Of a stretch of DNA of 64,000 nucleotides, positions 1-17,324 are shown one piece after another. Below the pieces are notes generated by a model, which was given only the letters and a program-made list of their open reading frames with translations, was not told the origin of the DNA and made no database searches. Every line of letters begins with the position of its first letter. The stretch's first letter is position 1. The DNA comes from Oikopleura dioica. Taxonomy: Eukaryota > Chordata > Appendicularia > Copelata > Oikopleuridae. The DNA lies in assembly GCA_907165135.1 (NCBI GenBank), contig OU015569.1, positions 6,758,001-6,822,000 on the forward strand, in the 5' to 3' direction. The translations under genes were made by a program, and so were the position numbers.

Positions 1-457
1 AATCGCCCGAAAAACGCGCACCCTGCCGAAAAGTCGAAATTCAATTATCAAATAATATGAGAAGATCGCCATACTATCAGCTGGAATTATTGCATGAATG
101 GAGGTGAGATGAAATCAAAGTCGAATATTGATGACTATGTTAAATCCAGAAATTTCGTCAACTCATTTTCTAGACTTCAGCAATATCGTCGCAGTATCGT
201 TCAAACTAAACAAGACAACTCAAACTTAATTGAAGAGAAATTCGGCCAGAAGGTGGTAAGATTAGTTAACTTTAGTTAGAGAAACAAGTATTCGAGGTGG
301 ATGTAGAAATAACCTAGTTGGATCCCAAACTAATGATATCCCACCGATAAATCGCGACGCTGGCGCTAGAGCGTGTTTTTTACCCTCGAGCATGTGTCGC
401 TGGAAGTTTAGAAATTTCTTTGCATCAATATTTTAAGAAATCAGAAGAGTTCAAACG
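1..457. other. Left edge, no assignable gene
   Basis: Short open frames occur here, the longest at 94-279 on the plus strand (about 61 codons, Lys/Asn/Ser rich). It has no recognisable domain, and a weak GT follows its in-frame AAG. It could be an exon of a gene lying mostly outside the window. I see no RNA gene or repeat. Confidence 0.3.
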
Positions 458-938
458 ATGGAAACAATCTCACGGCCTTCAAGAAGAAATCGGAAACCTC
501 CAACAAGATTCATCGATGAGACCTTCGACTACTCAATGGCCAGGAGGAATCTGAAAGTGTCACAGCAATCAGAGAAGCGACGGCGGATTCAAAAGGCGGC
601 AAAAAAGAGAGAAGAGTTTGAAAGAAAACAGCATCTTCTTCGTGTAGAGAATGAAAGAAGAATCAGGGAGTTTTACAAGGGAGCAACAAGACGAAAACTG
701 GAACCCCATTCTCCTGCAGGAATGCTTGGTGATGAATCAGGCGACGAGCAAGCCATCAGTCCAGCTGACGCACGATCGGAACGGTTGAAAAGAGTCCGCC
801 GTAAGCTCCGATACAAAAGGTATTTTTGCTATTTTTCGGATGTTTATAATTCGTGATTTTAGTGAACTTGACATGAAAAGAAGACTCTTCAAGAGGATCG
901 ACGAAATATGCATTCAACTTGAAAAGATAAGATTTTGA
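458..938 (+). CDS. Small basic protein, unknown function
   Basis: Two exons, 458-819 and 863-938, joined by a 43-nt GT-AG intron. The frame continues exactly and ends at TGA, giving 145 aa. The N-terminus is Arg/Pro rich (RPSRRNRKPPTRF). The middle is a highly charged, probably coiled-coil stretch (residues about 28-75), followed by an acidic patch and another basic helix. An AATAAA signal at 995-1000 supports a 3' end there. Basic RKP-type motifs suggest a nuclear or chromatin-associated protein, but no family is recognised. The start is the first ATG of the open frame. Confidence 0.6.
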
Positions 939-2318
939 AAGGAAGAAACTTCAAAAATTACGGATATTTTTGTACACTGATTTTGTGGGACTTTAATAAA
1001 CTCAGAAAATAAAAAAAAACATATTGTTTAGTGTTGTATGATTTATTTGGGTTGGGCTATAATGTTAAAGCTATAATCTTAGGATTTATCCAAGGAAACA
1101 AACTTATAGATTAGTTCGACAAGGATAACTTAGTCGATAGGCTGTTTATAGAGGACGAATACAGTCGATTGTTATGACAGTTTAGCAGTGAGTACATAAC
1201 CATTTTGCTTTTATAATGGCGCAAAGATGTTGGAGTTTATGTCATAAACTTTATAAAGATTGTATGGGCTGCATTCAGGAGGTTTACTCGCCAAATTCTC
1301 AAGGATGAAGTGACATTCTTCCTCACATCGTCCTACTCTTCCACTTTGACTCCATCCTTGTTTCCACCATAATCAGAATGTTTTTTATTATCTGTAGTCT
1401 CTTCTTTGTTTTTTCGAGATGAGGAGCATGAGTTGTGCGAATAGCTCAGCGGGTTGCGGCTCACTTGCCCCCGAGTGTAAAAGCCAAAAAGGGCTCAATG
1501 AGCGGACAGCGACCATTCAAAATCCAACAAATTTTTAAAGATTATCCCTTGTTATAAGAGAGAACTTGACCGGATCTTTCTAAGCAGAGAAGACAGAACA
1601 GAATGCTCAGAGAAGCTTGGAGGACGCAAAGGTGCGCTACGCCTTACTGAAGTGTTTGTTATCATCTTTGTTATCAGTTATATTTTTACCATAATTTTGG
1701 CGCGTCCGCGATAAACGGCGAGAAGGTAACTCATAGAGTTACTTTAAAACTTCCACCAAGAATTCAGCATCGTTGACAATTAATCGATTGATAAACGTTA
1801 AACGTGCTAATGATCAGAGATATAATTTTTCCGATCTAACTGTTGCGAGAAGCACGTTTTTTACAAGAACTGAACAGAAGATCGAACTTTGAAAGTCGCG
1901 TCCTTTGTAACCCAATACAAATTATCTTCGACTTGTCTAAACAGAGCTCTTTCGTCGAACATAAATTCCGCTATTTGGTACATTCGTTTTCTCGGAGAAT
2001 GCCACTCTTGAATAGTGAGAATTTTATCTCAGGCAAAGAGTATCGAGGTCAACAAGGGTTGTAGATATTTTTGTTGTTCTTGATTATGTCCAAACGTAAG
2101 AAGCTTGCTTAGTGATGTTGCTATCTCGAACTAAGCCCCTGGTTCGCCTGGCTGGACCGATAAAATAATGGGAACATATTGTCCGCTTGCTATCTTTCTA
2201 TATTGCACCGGTTGCTTTCTTCTTTTTGATTCTTCGCGCCAGTCTCGCGTTTTTTTACTTCGGCCAGAGAAACACCGCTCGATATTCAAGAGAATTTTAT
2301 AGGAATGAATGAGAAACG
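939..2318. other. Intergenic region with tRNA-like relic
   Basis: About 1.4 kb without a supportable gene. A tRNA A-box-like string lies at 1442-1453 (TAGCTCAGCGGG) and a degenerate B-box-like string at 1511-1525, about 60 nt apart, but no cloverleaf can be drawn. Otherwise the region is AT-rich with short chance frames. Confidence 0.4.
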
Positions 2319-7265
<4,947 letters not shown>

Positions 7266-9814
7266 TGCTGCCTCCTTGTAAAAATCAGTTTTTCTATCAT
7301 CGCACCGATTCCTTCTTGGAAGTATCATTCTTCCATTCTTTCAATGATAATGACTTATTTATAAAGCGTATATGACTCGTAGTAGAGACAAAAAGCTCCG
7401 AATAAGACCCCAAGAAGAAGCTCCCTCCGCTGACTTATCATATACAAGTTTCTCTATATATGTCCATATATAGTATATTAAAAATACTACCTATTCTAGT
7501 TCTTTCTTAAGCGTTCAAGTACATACAAAAACTAAAAAACACTTCAGACCTCACTTCAGTATATAATCAATTCAAGTTCTCGCTCCTCATTTTCCGTGTG
7601 TTATTTCTATTTCAATTGCACTCTGTTTATTCACAATGTACCCTTAGCTTTACTTCTTATTTGTAATTAAATGTTCTGTCGATTGCTGAAAAGTTCTTAT
7701 TATTCGCACTGTATCATCAATTAAGAAGAAAACAAAGAAAAAAAACATTCAAAAACAGTGTTTCAATCATTTAGTATTACTGTATGTCGCAGTGGCTAAA
7801 AAACTTTCGATTTCGTTTTCGACCTGGTCTCGAGGATAAAATAACTGCGAATAAGCCAGGGGAATAGATCTTATAGGGACAATTGAAGGGGACATCATAT
7901 AAACAACAAATCTAAGCCCTAGAATAAGAAAACAAAAGTTCTTCCCGGTGTAGAAGCGGATGCATTCAAAGCAACACTTAAAAGAAAGGGATGGACTGAA
8001 AGTTTTTTCTGTCGAAAAGGCCTTGCATAGTGCGCTCTTTTTTCATCCCAAAGCTTGACAACTGGGTGAATATTTAACCTTTGCTGCGGAACAAAGCGAA
8101 GGGCAAAACAAAGAGACGTTTTTCGCGAAATTTGGTTTCGAACTTTCGATTGGGCCCTCGTCGATTGAGAACGCCGGGCGTGGGGTCTTTTTAGAAAAAG
8201 GAACAATCGATAAAGGGACGCTTGTTGCGCTCTATCCTGGGGTCGTGTATCGTGCTTCGGGGCCTTTGTGTGTGAAATACCTTAAAATTTCGCATTTGAT
8301 AGCATGACTAATAACAAACGTAAAAACTTATTCAAAGAGAAGTTACTTTTCACAACGAAACGCAAGACCCGATCTTTTTCCAATCACTGAATAACGATGT
8401 CATCCTTGAATGCATCGACAAAGTCCATATCGATGCCAAATTCAAAGGTCTCTCTTCAAGAATATTCAAAAGTTGCGAGAAGCGCGATCGCATTTTTCCA
8501 GGCACTTTTGTTCGAAATTTTTCATTGGCCAATTTTAATAAGGAATAGAAATTCCAAATCCTAACCCCCCATGTTTTTGTGCTCGTTAGAAAGAGCATAA
8601 AAAGTTACGTCAGAAAAAAATAGTTTTAGGGGCTGAGTCATCATTAATGACGTCATGGCGGCTGGTTGAAGTTCCAAAAGTCCCAAAAGTTGGGACCCCT
8701 CTCATTTTTTTTATAGAAATGGAAAATTTGAGTTCAATATATCAAAATGATCGCCTTGACCTACTCTAGGTGAAGAGCTATATATGAAAGATCCAACTCA
8801 AGAAAAAAAATTTTTTTTCGATTTTTTCAAAATTTTTTCCGAAAAATATAGCTCTTCACCTAGAGTAGGTCAAGGCGATCATTTTGATATATTGAACTCA
8901 AATTTTCCATTTCTAGAAAAAAAATGAGAGGGGACCCAACCTTTGGGCTTTCGGAACTTTAACCAGCCGCCATGACGTCATTTGTGATGACTCAGCCTCT
9001 AGAAATATTTTTTTCTGACGTAACTTTTTACGCTCTTTCCAACGATCATAAATAAATGGGAGGTAAGGATTTGGAATTTCTATTCCTTATTGAAATTGGC
9101 CATTTGCCAATTTACTTTAACGAGTATTTCTATCAGATAGATTGGCGTTTTAATTATCTTTTTCGAATTAACAAACTGGCGTTTCAAGTGCAGACACAAC
9201 TTGGCTTGACGCGAGCGTAGCTGGAGATGCATCGGGAAGTTTTCACTTCTTTAGTTGTCTAAACTTTAGACTCTAAACGTCCTAACACTGGGTGAAAACA
9301 AATTAGCTGCTTAATAGCCTGCTTAATTTGGGTCATTTGGTGAATAATCGCATATCAACGCTTCCTGCCAATGTTTCTTATATCGAGCTTGACATCGAGA
9401 AAGCGTCTCTAGAACTCGATCACTGGGATTCGGGTTACTTATTCGTAATTACTCATTTATATAGAAAATTAAGTGAATCACGACCATAGAAAAAAACCCT
9501 CGAAAAAGCCCTTTCTTCCTAACGTGCAATACTCCCCATCGCCGGAAATACGAGTTTGTGGGTTTCGGTACTAGAAAAAAATCAAAAAAAGTTTCTAGAA
9601 GTCTCTTCGGCATTTTATTTACTCGTCGTAGGTCTCATTTAGTTTTAACCCCGGTCCCTGAAACTCATAAGGTAATGATTTTAACCGCAACTCAAAATGA
9701 GACTGTACGCGATGGAGGACATTCAATCCCGCGCGGAGATACTTTCTGACTATCATACTGTCGTTGTGTTTTCCTGATTTTTGCGTTTACTGATCAGCAG
9801 CTTCTTTTCAGATA
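7266..9814. other. Gene-poor spacer with UTR and foldback element
   Basis: The 3' flank of the phosphatase gene is AT-rich. No coding exon with family similarity is seen on either strand; minus-strand frames at 7919-8206 and 8350-8598 lack codon structure or domains. The main feature is the inverted repeat at 8527-9102, listed separately. Confidence 0.5.
8527..9102. repeat. Foldback / MITE-like inverted repeat
   Basis: Two long arms, about 8527-8784 and 8847-9102, are near-perfect reverse complements around a loop of about 60 nt. Landmarks in both arms include ggaatagaaattccaaatcc, ggcggctgg next to a tgacgtca box, tgagagggga-type sequence, gttcaatatatcaaaatgat and ggtcaaggcgatc with its complement. 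The arms differ by small substitutions and indels. There is no open frame. This suggests a non-autonomous foldback DNA element or a recent inverted duplication. The transcript would form a hairpin of over 250 bp. Confidence 0.85.
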
Positions 9815-12187
9815 ATGTCTGGCGAAGAACCTCAAACTGATCCATGTGAGGAGTGCCCTGCTCTTAATCTCCAAAGAATCGTTGGTTTCAACGGATCCGT
9901 CAAGAATGGTCTCCACCTTATTGAAGGTATCTTTTGAAATAACCTTGATGTTAGCAAAGTTCTTTGCTTAGGCAAGCTGACCGGCGACAAATCGCAGACG
10001 CCTTCGATGATGTTTCCTTTGGGAGCGTCGTGCATTATCGAGTCAATGGATCGAAACGTGAACAAGCAGCACTTCTTCCGTGGACACTCTAACCCCGTCT
10101 CCGCCATCGCCGTTTCTCCCTGTGGCAAGTTCCTCGCATCTGGCCAAGTGACACACATGGGCTACAAAGCAACCATCAACGTCTACACTCTTGTAGATCG
10201 ACAGCCTTATGCTACCTTTACGCTTCACAAGGTCAAAATCGAAGCCTTGGCATTTTCTTGCGACTCAAAGTTGCTCTATTCTCTTGGAGGACAAGATGAT
10301 GGCTCCGTCGTCGTTTGGGACATGGAACAGAAAAAGTCCATCTGCGCTAGCCCTTGTGCTCCCCAGACCGCCGGCTGCATTCGAGTCCTCGCAGCGTCCC
10401 ACCATGATCCTTTCTCCTTCATTACTGGTATTTGCTAGCAATTAGATTCGGTTAAAACTATATTCCTTAGCCGGTGACAAATCTATCCGCGTTTGGACCG
10501 CAGACCTCAAGAACAGAAAGCTAGTCCCAGAAGACTGCAACCTCGGCGTTCTGAAGCGAGACGTTCTCTCCGTTTCCATTGATCCCCAGGATAAATATCT
10601 TTATTGCGGTACTACTACGGGCGACGTCCTAAAGATCAACTTCGAGACAAAGCTTCTCGTCAACACCGGCCCCACCAAGAACCTTATTAGCTTAGGCATT
10701 GGCGTCGTCAAGGCAAGGCGATACTAAACGTGCTTGAGAAAAATTAACTCTCTTCAGGAACTGAACGGTAAATTGCTCATCGGCTCAGGAAATGGCGATA
10801 TTGCCGTGCTCGACTCGGAAAAGAACTACAGACGAATTTCCTCCAGCAGCCTTCCCAAAAACAATGCTGGTGGTATTACCTCACTCGTCATCAACGAAAA
10901 TCAAATCTTTGTCGGAACTAATGCCAATAACGTCTACAGAATTCCATTTTGCCGTGAGTTATTTTCTTTTGAATTGAAAGACTGACTCGTTTTTTAGCCA
11001 AAACTCTAACTATGCCTGGTGAGCCTGTTCTGCTCAAGACTTGTCATAAGAACGACGTCAACGATGTCGTCTTCCCGGCCAACCAGAACGAACTCTTCGC
11101 CACCGCTGGAGTCGGCGACGTCCGGATCTGGCAAACTGTAACTGGCAAGGAGCTCCGACGGATCGAGGTAAGCATAATCTTAGGACCTACAGGCAATTTA
11201 AAACACATGAGATTAAGGTGCCCAACATCACCTGCCATGCCTTGGCCTTTTCACCTGATGGTAACTCCCTGGTCACAGCTTGGTCCGATGGGCGGCTCCG
11301 AGCTTACTTGCCAGTTTCCGGCAAGTTGATATATGAGGTCCCTCACGCTCACCACTTGGAAGCGACTGCTCTCGCCATCACGAACTGCAACACGTAAGTT
11401 TTCTCTCTTCAAGTACTCTGCTAATGTTGATTAAGGACAATCATATCGGGAGGTTGTGAGGGTGCCATCCGAATCTGGCGAATCGATCTCTCCAATCCAG
11501 CCAAGCCCGTTGTCAGTCTAGAAGAAACAATGAAGGAACACAAATGCAAAGTCACCACCATCACGGTATTCCGTTAAGTATGAACCGGTCTTTAACGCTC
11601 CTTTTTTAGTTGAGCAAAAACAACAGAGAATGTGCTACTTCCTCAGAAGATGGAACTTGCATCATGTGGGATCTCGCAACTTACAAGAGGAGCCAAATGG
11701 TTATGGCAAATACTCTTTTCCAGGTAAGCTTCTGGCGTCCGTAAAACGCTCAACTAGCTCTTCAGTGTCTTGTTTACAACTACGAAGAAAACCAAATCGT
11801 AACGTCTGGCACCGACCGAAAGATTGCCTACTGGGAGACTTTGGATGGCTCGCCTATTCGAGAGCTCGAAGGAAGCATGTCCGGCGCCATTAATGGAATG
11901 GACATCACTCAGGACGGACATAAGTTCATCACTGGTGGCGACGATAAGGTAATGATAGATGATGTCCATTTTAGGAATTTTTGTTTTTTAGCTCGTGAAA
12001 GTGTGGGACTACGACAGTGGAAACGTCACCCATGTCGGCAGAGGTCACTCTGATCGAATTCTGAAGCTTAAACTCTCGCCTGACAACAAGGTAAAAACCA
12101 ACCAATCTTTTCATAAAACTTAATGTATCTTCTTAGCATCTCGTTTCTGTTTCCTGCGACGGCGCTATTGCAATTTGGCGACTATGA
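9815..12187 (+). CDS. CFAP52: Cilia and flagella associated protein 52 (WDR16)
   Basis: A WD40-repeat protein of axonemal doublet microtubules. Eleven exons: 9815-9926, 9972-10427, 10471-10712, 10758-10953, 10998-11167, 11218-11393, 11436-11565, 11610-11723, 11766-11948, 11992-12090, 12137-12187. They total 642 aa with no frame break, close to the vertebrate length. Family signatures: VGFNG near the N-terminus, FLASGQVTHMGYKA, LGGQDDGSVVVWD, YCGTTTGDVLK, and the conserved C-terminal block GTDRKIAYWE through ELEGSMSGAINGMDITQDG and GGDDK. The intron at 10713-10757 begins GC (aag|gcaagg), since only that choice preserves the family frame. An AATAAA lies at 12250. NUP50 starts about 190 bp downstream on the same strand. 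Confidence 0.95.
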
Positions 12188-12379
12188 TTTCAGTAATCGA
12201 AAGAACTGCGCACTCTATTTTATTACTCTTCACTCTATTTTTATAATTCAATAAAGTTTATATTTTATATTTAACAAAACTCTTCTTTTTGTCCTTGATT
12301 TCATGTTCTCTATTGATTACGATTGGAGTTAGAAGCTCTTGAAGAAAGAGAAACGAAATTAGAATCTCTGGTTATAGAT

Positions 12380-14170
12380 ATGAAAAGGGCGCCGACTTCG
12401 ACCCTTACTCATGAGAATTGGAATCAGGAGGACGAGCCAGAAGAAGCGGGCACATTTCAAAGGTGATTAAATAATGATGTAGTTCTGGAAAAGTAACCTT
12501 AAAACCATAAGGGCGAGTAGTGAGCAGGTCAAACAGCGTGTGATCGCGAAGGCGCGTCGCAGACGGAACTTGAACACCTCTAGCAATCCCTCCAGTCAAG
12601 AGTCAAGTCAAGGGGAACAGAAATCTGCTTTTGCTGGATTCGGGGCTAAGCTCAAGCCAAAGGATTAGTATTGACTGATGCTCAAGAAGTTAATTAGAAG
12701 ACATAGAGTTTGTTTAGTTTCCATTAAAGCATTTGTTTCGAAAATATGCGTCCTCAATTCTTGCAAAGGAAGACTCCCCCGTTCCTTCGATCGCATCTCA
12801 AGATGCTTCTCAAGAGTCGAATAGCACTGAAAGTACAGAGAGCAATAAAGAAAACAAGAGCGAGAAAACGGCGGACAAAGAAATCCTCAAGCTCAACACA
12901 GCGTTTTTGAACAGCGTGAAAAAACACTTTGACGAAGAACCCATTTGCGACTTTAGTCCCATGTTTGAGGATTACAACGCTCACATGGCGAAAATTGACA
13001 AGGTAAAACCCACACTAATTTCATGGGCGAAAGACTTTATATGATGACTGTCAGTCATTGTTGGTAAAAATGACGAAAGTTTTAATAAGCTTTTCAGACT
13101 TATAAAACCGTCTGGAAAGAGCGAGGCTCGTCCACAATCGTCAACTCAGAAACAGAAGAAACTGAAGAGCCAACTACTGTTATCGAGAATAAACCAACAA
13201 ATAAGCTTATTTCCTCTGTTTCGAAAGATAACGACAATGGTTACTCGAGCGCACCGTCTAGTCAAGATAAGGAAAAAACTGAGCCCGAGGCACCAAAGTT
13301 CTCTTTCAAACCAAGCGATCCTGAAAAAGCAAAGAAATTTTCATTCGCCCCAACAGAGTCCAGTGACCCTCCAAAATTTTCCTTCAAAGTAAAATCCACA
13401 CTGTTAGCAATTTCTCATATTATTCTAGCCCTCGAATGGCTCTTCAGAAGCGCCGAAATTTTCTTTCAAATCGAGTGAGCCCGCTAAAAGCGACCCTGCG
13501 AAGCCTTCACTGTTCAATCTTGGCGGTACGTCAAAAACAGACAGTGGCGAAGCTAAACCAGCTTTCACTTTCAAATTCGGATCTGGTGCTTCGTCTCTTG
13601 CTGGTGGAGCCGCGCCTAGTTTCGGCTTTGGTGCGCCCCCATCATCAGTCGCCGCTCCTCCAGCGTCAACCGGTGGTGAAGGGGATGAGGAATACCAACC
13701 ACCTAAAGTAGAGGAGACTGAATTTGACGACGAGAAAGACTCCCTTTACACCAAAAAAGCAAAACTGTTCTATTCGAAGGACGGAAACTACAAAGAAATC
13801 GGTATGTTCTTGCACAACACATTTCCATTATTTATTCGATTCAATCCTTAGGGGTCGGCAAACTTTTTGTGAAGCCGCTGGACGGAAATAAAGGGCAGAT
13901 CCTGGTGAGAGCTGATAACACGCTTGGAAACATTTTGATGAACGTTGGAATACCTAAAAAGCCCGAGCCAAGCGCGGTTGGAAAGAACAATTGTCTACTT
14001 CCGGTATGTCAGCGTTTGTACGCTTATTTGCTCACTAGAATATCAAATAGCTCGTGCCGAACCCTCCGATCGACGGTGTTGATGGTGCTATTCCGATTCT
14101 CATCCGCGTTAAAACAGGAGAGGACCGTGATGAACTGATAGAAATAATCAAATCCCGCCAAAACGAATAA
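12380..14170 (+). CDS. NUP50: Nucleoporin Nup50
   Basis: A nuclear pore basket protein that helps importin-alpha/beta recycling. Exons: 12380-12462, 12512-12662, 12718-13002, 13098-13388, 13429-13801, 13852-14003, 14051-14170 (484 aa). The N-terminal importin-alpha-binding segment is clear (LTHENWNQEDE...EEAGTF, then KARRRN and FAGFG). The Nup50 central motif follows (EEPICDFSPMFEDYNAHM). Phe-rich repeats of PKFSFK and FGFG type come next. The C-terminal Ran-binding domain has VGKLFVKPLDG, LLVRAD-like ILVRADNTLGNILMN, VPNPPID and LIRVKTGED. The intron 12663-12717 appears to begin GA: in-frame TAG codons on both sides exclude the GT options. Confidence 0.94.
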
Positions 14171-14452
14171 TTCTATTCAGAGATCTCTTAGCATAATTTT
14201 CCATCGCACTCATGTCTATCCGGCATTGTTCATTAGCTTAATTCAAATGCCACCGTATATTTGCTCCTTCTTCTGATGATGAACCATTTTTGTTACAAAC
14301 GAAGTTTTGATTGTTTTTGTTATTATTTCCTGACCTCGCAGACTTTTCTTGTTGATCATCTGAATTTAGGCTAAATTCATAGATTGTATAAAACTAAGAA
14401 TAAACCTTGAAAAGTATAGAATAATTACTGTTTCAGATAGCCACTGCCAATT

Positions 14453-16914
14453 ATGTTACTCTCAAATTTCGTTCGTGCTTCTACGCGAGTCACATTATTA
14501 CGTTCTCCGGCAAATTTGACCTTTCGAAATTCTCAAATTCGATCTCTAATGCTTTCACACACAAGGTGAGAGAATACAGCCCCGACTCGAGCATCAAACG
14601 AACCTCGCCATCCATGTATATCTTCCTATTAACAATTCATGTACTCGCTAAAATACCAAAAAATAATAGAAAGCATGCTCGTCTACTAACTTCGTGTCGA
14701 GTACGATTTTCATCTTATTCCCGCTTTAGAATGGCTGACAAACCAGAAGCAGTCGCGAAAGCGGCGGAGATCACCGCCCAAGGCGAAAAGGTTCGAGAAT
14801 TGAAGACTGCCAAAGCGGAGAAGAATGATATTGACCAGGCCGTCAAGATCTTGCTTTCTCTCAAAGCTGAGTACAAAGAAATCGCTGGATGCGACTACGG
14901 GTAAGTCCTAAAGCGGTCGCAATTTGACTGCTTTTTGTTTTGTTTGTTGAAAAATTAATAAAGCCACTTCTTAGTCCACCAAAAAAGGAAAAGAAGCAAG
15001 TCGAGCAAAAAGTAAACTTGGAAAAACAGAAAGAAAAGGAGGCCAAAAAAGCAGCAAAGAAAGCTAAGGCAGCTGAGCTTCGGTAACTCTCGGTTCTTCT
15101 AAAACACCTGCATCATCGATTTAGAGCGAAAGAAAAGGCCGAGAAAGGGATCAAAGAAGATGCAAAGCCTCAGAAATCTACCGCAAAAGTTCAAGATGAT
15201 ACAGAAGAGAGCATAAAGAATTACGGCGATTATGGAGTTATCAACTCATCTGAAGTCATTGACAGAGATTTCGCTTCTGTTGGTTCTTTGGATGAAAAGA
15301 TGGACAAGAAATCCGTGTGGGTGCGCGCTCGAATTCATAACTCAAGAGCTCAAGGATCCGCCATGGTTTTCTTGACTCTGCGAGAAAGTCAATACACTTG
15401 CCAAGCTCTTCTCCTTGCTGATATCGAGAAGGTATAACCTGATTGGTGGCGATCATTCTATCATAGATATTCAGGGAGTGTCAAAGCAAATGTTAAAATA
15501 TGCAGCGTCGCTATCAAAAGAATCGATCATCGATATTCACGCTGACGTCGTAAAGAGCCCAACTAAAATTGAGAGCTGTTCTCAGAAAAATGTAGAACTC
15601 AAGGTCAAGAAACTCTTCGTCGTTTCAAAGTCCTTGCCGATCTTGCCCCTTCAAATCGAAGATGCCTCTCGGTTAGTTACACTAAAAATAACAACAAAAT
15701 CAGCAATTCATTAAGCCCAGAAAAGGCTGACGGGGAGCCAGATGACGGCCTCGTCCGAGTCAACCCTGATACTCGTTTGGACAATCGTGTTTTGGATCTT
15801 CGGACAACAACGAAGCATGCTATTTTCCGAATCCAAGCTGCAGTTTGCCGTCTCTTCCGAAATCATTTGTCCGAAAAAGGCTTCACGGAGATCCATACTC
15901 CAAAGATCATTTCTGCAGCTTCAGAGGGCGGTGCGAATGTTTTCACTCTTTCATACTTCAAGCGGTAAAAAAAGAAAACTTATTCTTGCTATATTTACCT
16001 CTACTAAGTGATGCTTTCCTTGCGCAGAGTCCACAGCTTTACAAGCAGATGGCAATCGCTGCCGATTTCGACAAAGTGTTCACTACCGGTGCTGTTTTCC
16101 GAGCTGAGGACTCCAATACTCATCGGCACTTGACGGAGTTCGTCGGCCTTGACATGGAAATGGCTTTCAAGTAAACCAATATATATTTACCTCGAGAATA
16201 ATCTTGACTTAGATATCATTACCACGAAGTTCTCCGAGAAATTGGCGATACTTTCATCGCCATCTTCAAAGGTCTTCGTGCGGAGTGTCAACGAGAAGTC
16301 GCGACTGTCAACGAGCAGTATCCGAGAGACGAGTTCGAGTTCCTTGAGCCTTCTCTTGTCCTTGAATTCCCGGAAGCTCTCAAGATGCTCCGAGAAAACG
16401 GCGTCGAAATCGGCGACGAGGATGATTTGAGGTATTCTAGGAAAGTGAAATTACAAATTAACGTTTCATACTAGCACTCCCGTTGAGAAGTTCCTCGGCA
16501 AGCTAGTCAAAGAAAAATACAATACTGATTTCTACATTTTGGACAAGTACCCACTCGCCGTGCGTCCTTTCTACACTATGCCTGATCCATCTGATCCTCG
16601 ATATTCCAACTCATACGACATGTTCATGAGAGGAGAGGAGATCTTGTCGGGCGCCCAACGTATTCACGATCCCGACCTTCTCATTGAAAGAGCACTTCAT
16701 CATGGAATCAACTTAAAAGTTTGTCCAACATTCTATTCCCATGAATATACTTTTTAAGCACATTGATGCTTACATCGAAGCCTTCAAATACGGTTGTCCT
16801 CCCCACGCTGGTGGTGGAATCGGTATGGAGCGAGTGACGATGCTCTACTTGGGTCTTCATAATATTCGAATGGCGTCGCTATTCCCCCGAGATCCCAAGC
16901 GATTGACTCCCTAG
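14453..16914 (+). CDS. DARS1: Aspartyl-tRNA synthetase with WHEP domain and putative mitochondrial leader
   Basis: A class IIb synthetase charging tRNA-Asp. Exons: 14453-14565, 14730-14900, 14975-15082, 15125-15431, 15475-15671, 15716-15964, 16009-16170, 16213-16431, 16475-16718, 16759-16914 (641 aa). Residues 1-37 are Arg/Ser/Leu rich with almost no acids ([17 protein letters not shown]), as in a mitochondrial presequence. A second ATG at 14731 lies two bases after a splice acceptor and would give a cytosolic form. Residues about 50-87 form a WHEP domain ([19 protein letters not shown]... [10 protein letters not shown]), followed by a Lys/Glu-rich linker. The OB-fold begins at [14 protein letters not shown]. 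Catalytic motifs: motif 1 [20 protein letters not shown], motif 2 [19 protein letters not shown], motif 3 [11 protein letters not shown]-like [18 protein letters not shown], ending [10 protein letters not shown] as in cytosolic AspRS. Vertebrate DARS1 has no WHEP domain. Confidence 0.93.
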
Positions 16915-17324
16915 AAAAGATATTGAATGAAAAATCCTCGAATGCTAAAGGAAATCACCGCCAAAGTTCTGTTCCTGACTAAAAAACTGTACAGTAACAA
17001 TTTCTTTGTGCTACTTTTTTATTTGTTTGTGATATTTCCTTTTCCGGTGGCAACTAGTGGTAAATAACTATAAGTAATAAAACATAGGGATAAGTTATCT
17101 GTTGATTACTGAGATTGTGTTTAATATTCGGGCTAAAAGTGGTAAGTTAAAGCTACGCTTATTTTCCCTAAAAACGTGGGAATGTAAATGTTAGGGAGCG
17201 TTCTCACCAGGCGTATTTTCAATATTTCAACTAAATTGCTCAATCTTTCGATTTAACAAAAGCTCAACCACTCGAAATAAACAAATGTATAAATCTTAGT
17301 ACTTATCGTATCGTACTGAGAATC

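Noticed and set aside
1437-1525. tRNA gene
   Set aside because: Only the A box is good. No acceptor, anticodon or T stem pairs, and the B box is degenerate.
7919-8598. Minus-strand frames between the phosphatase and CFAP52
   Set aside because: No domain, no splice support, low-complexity composition.
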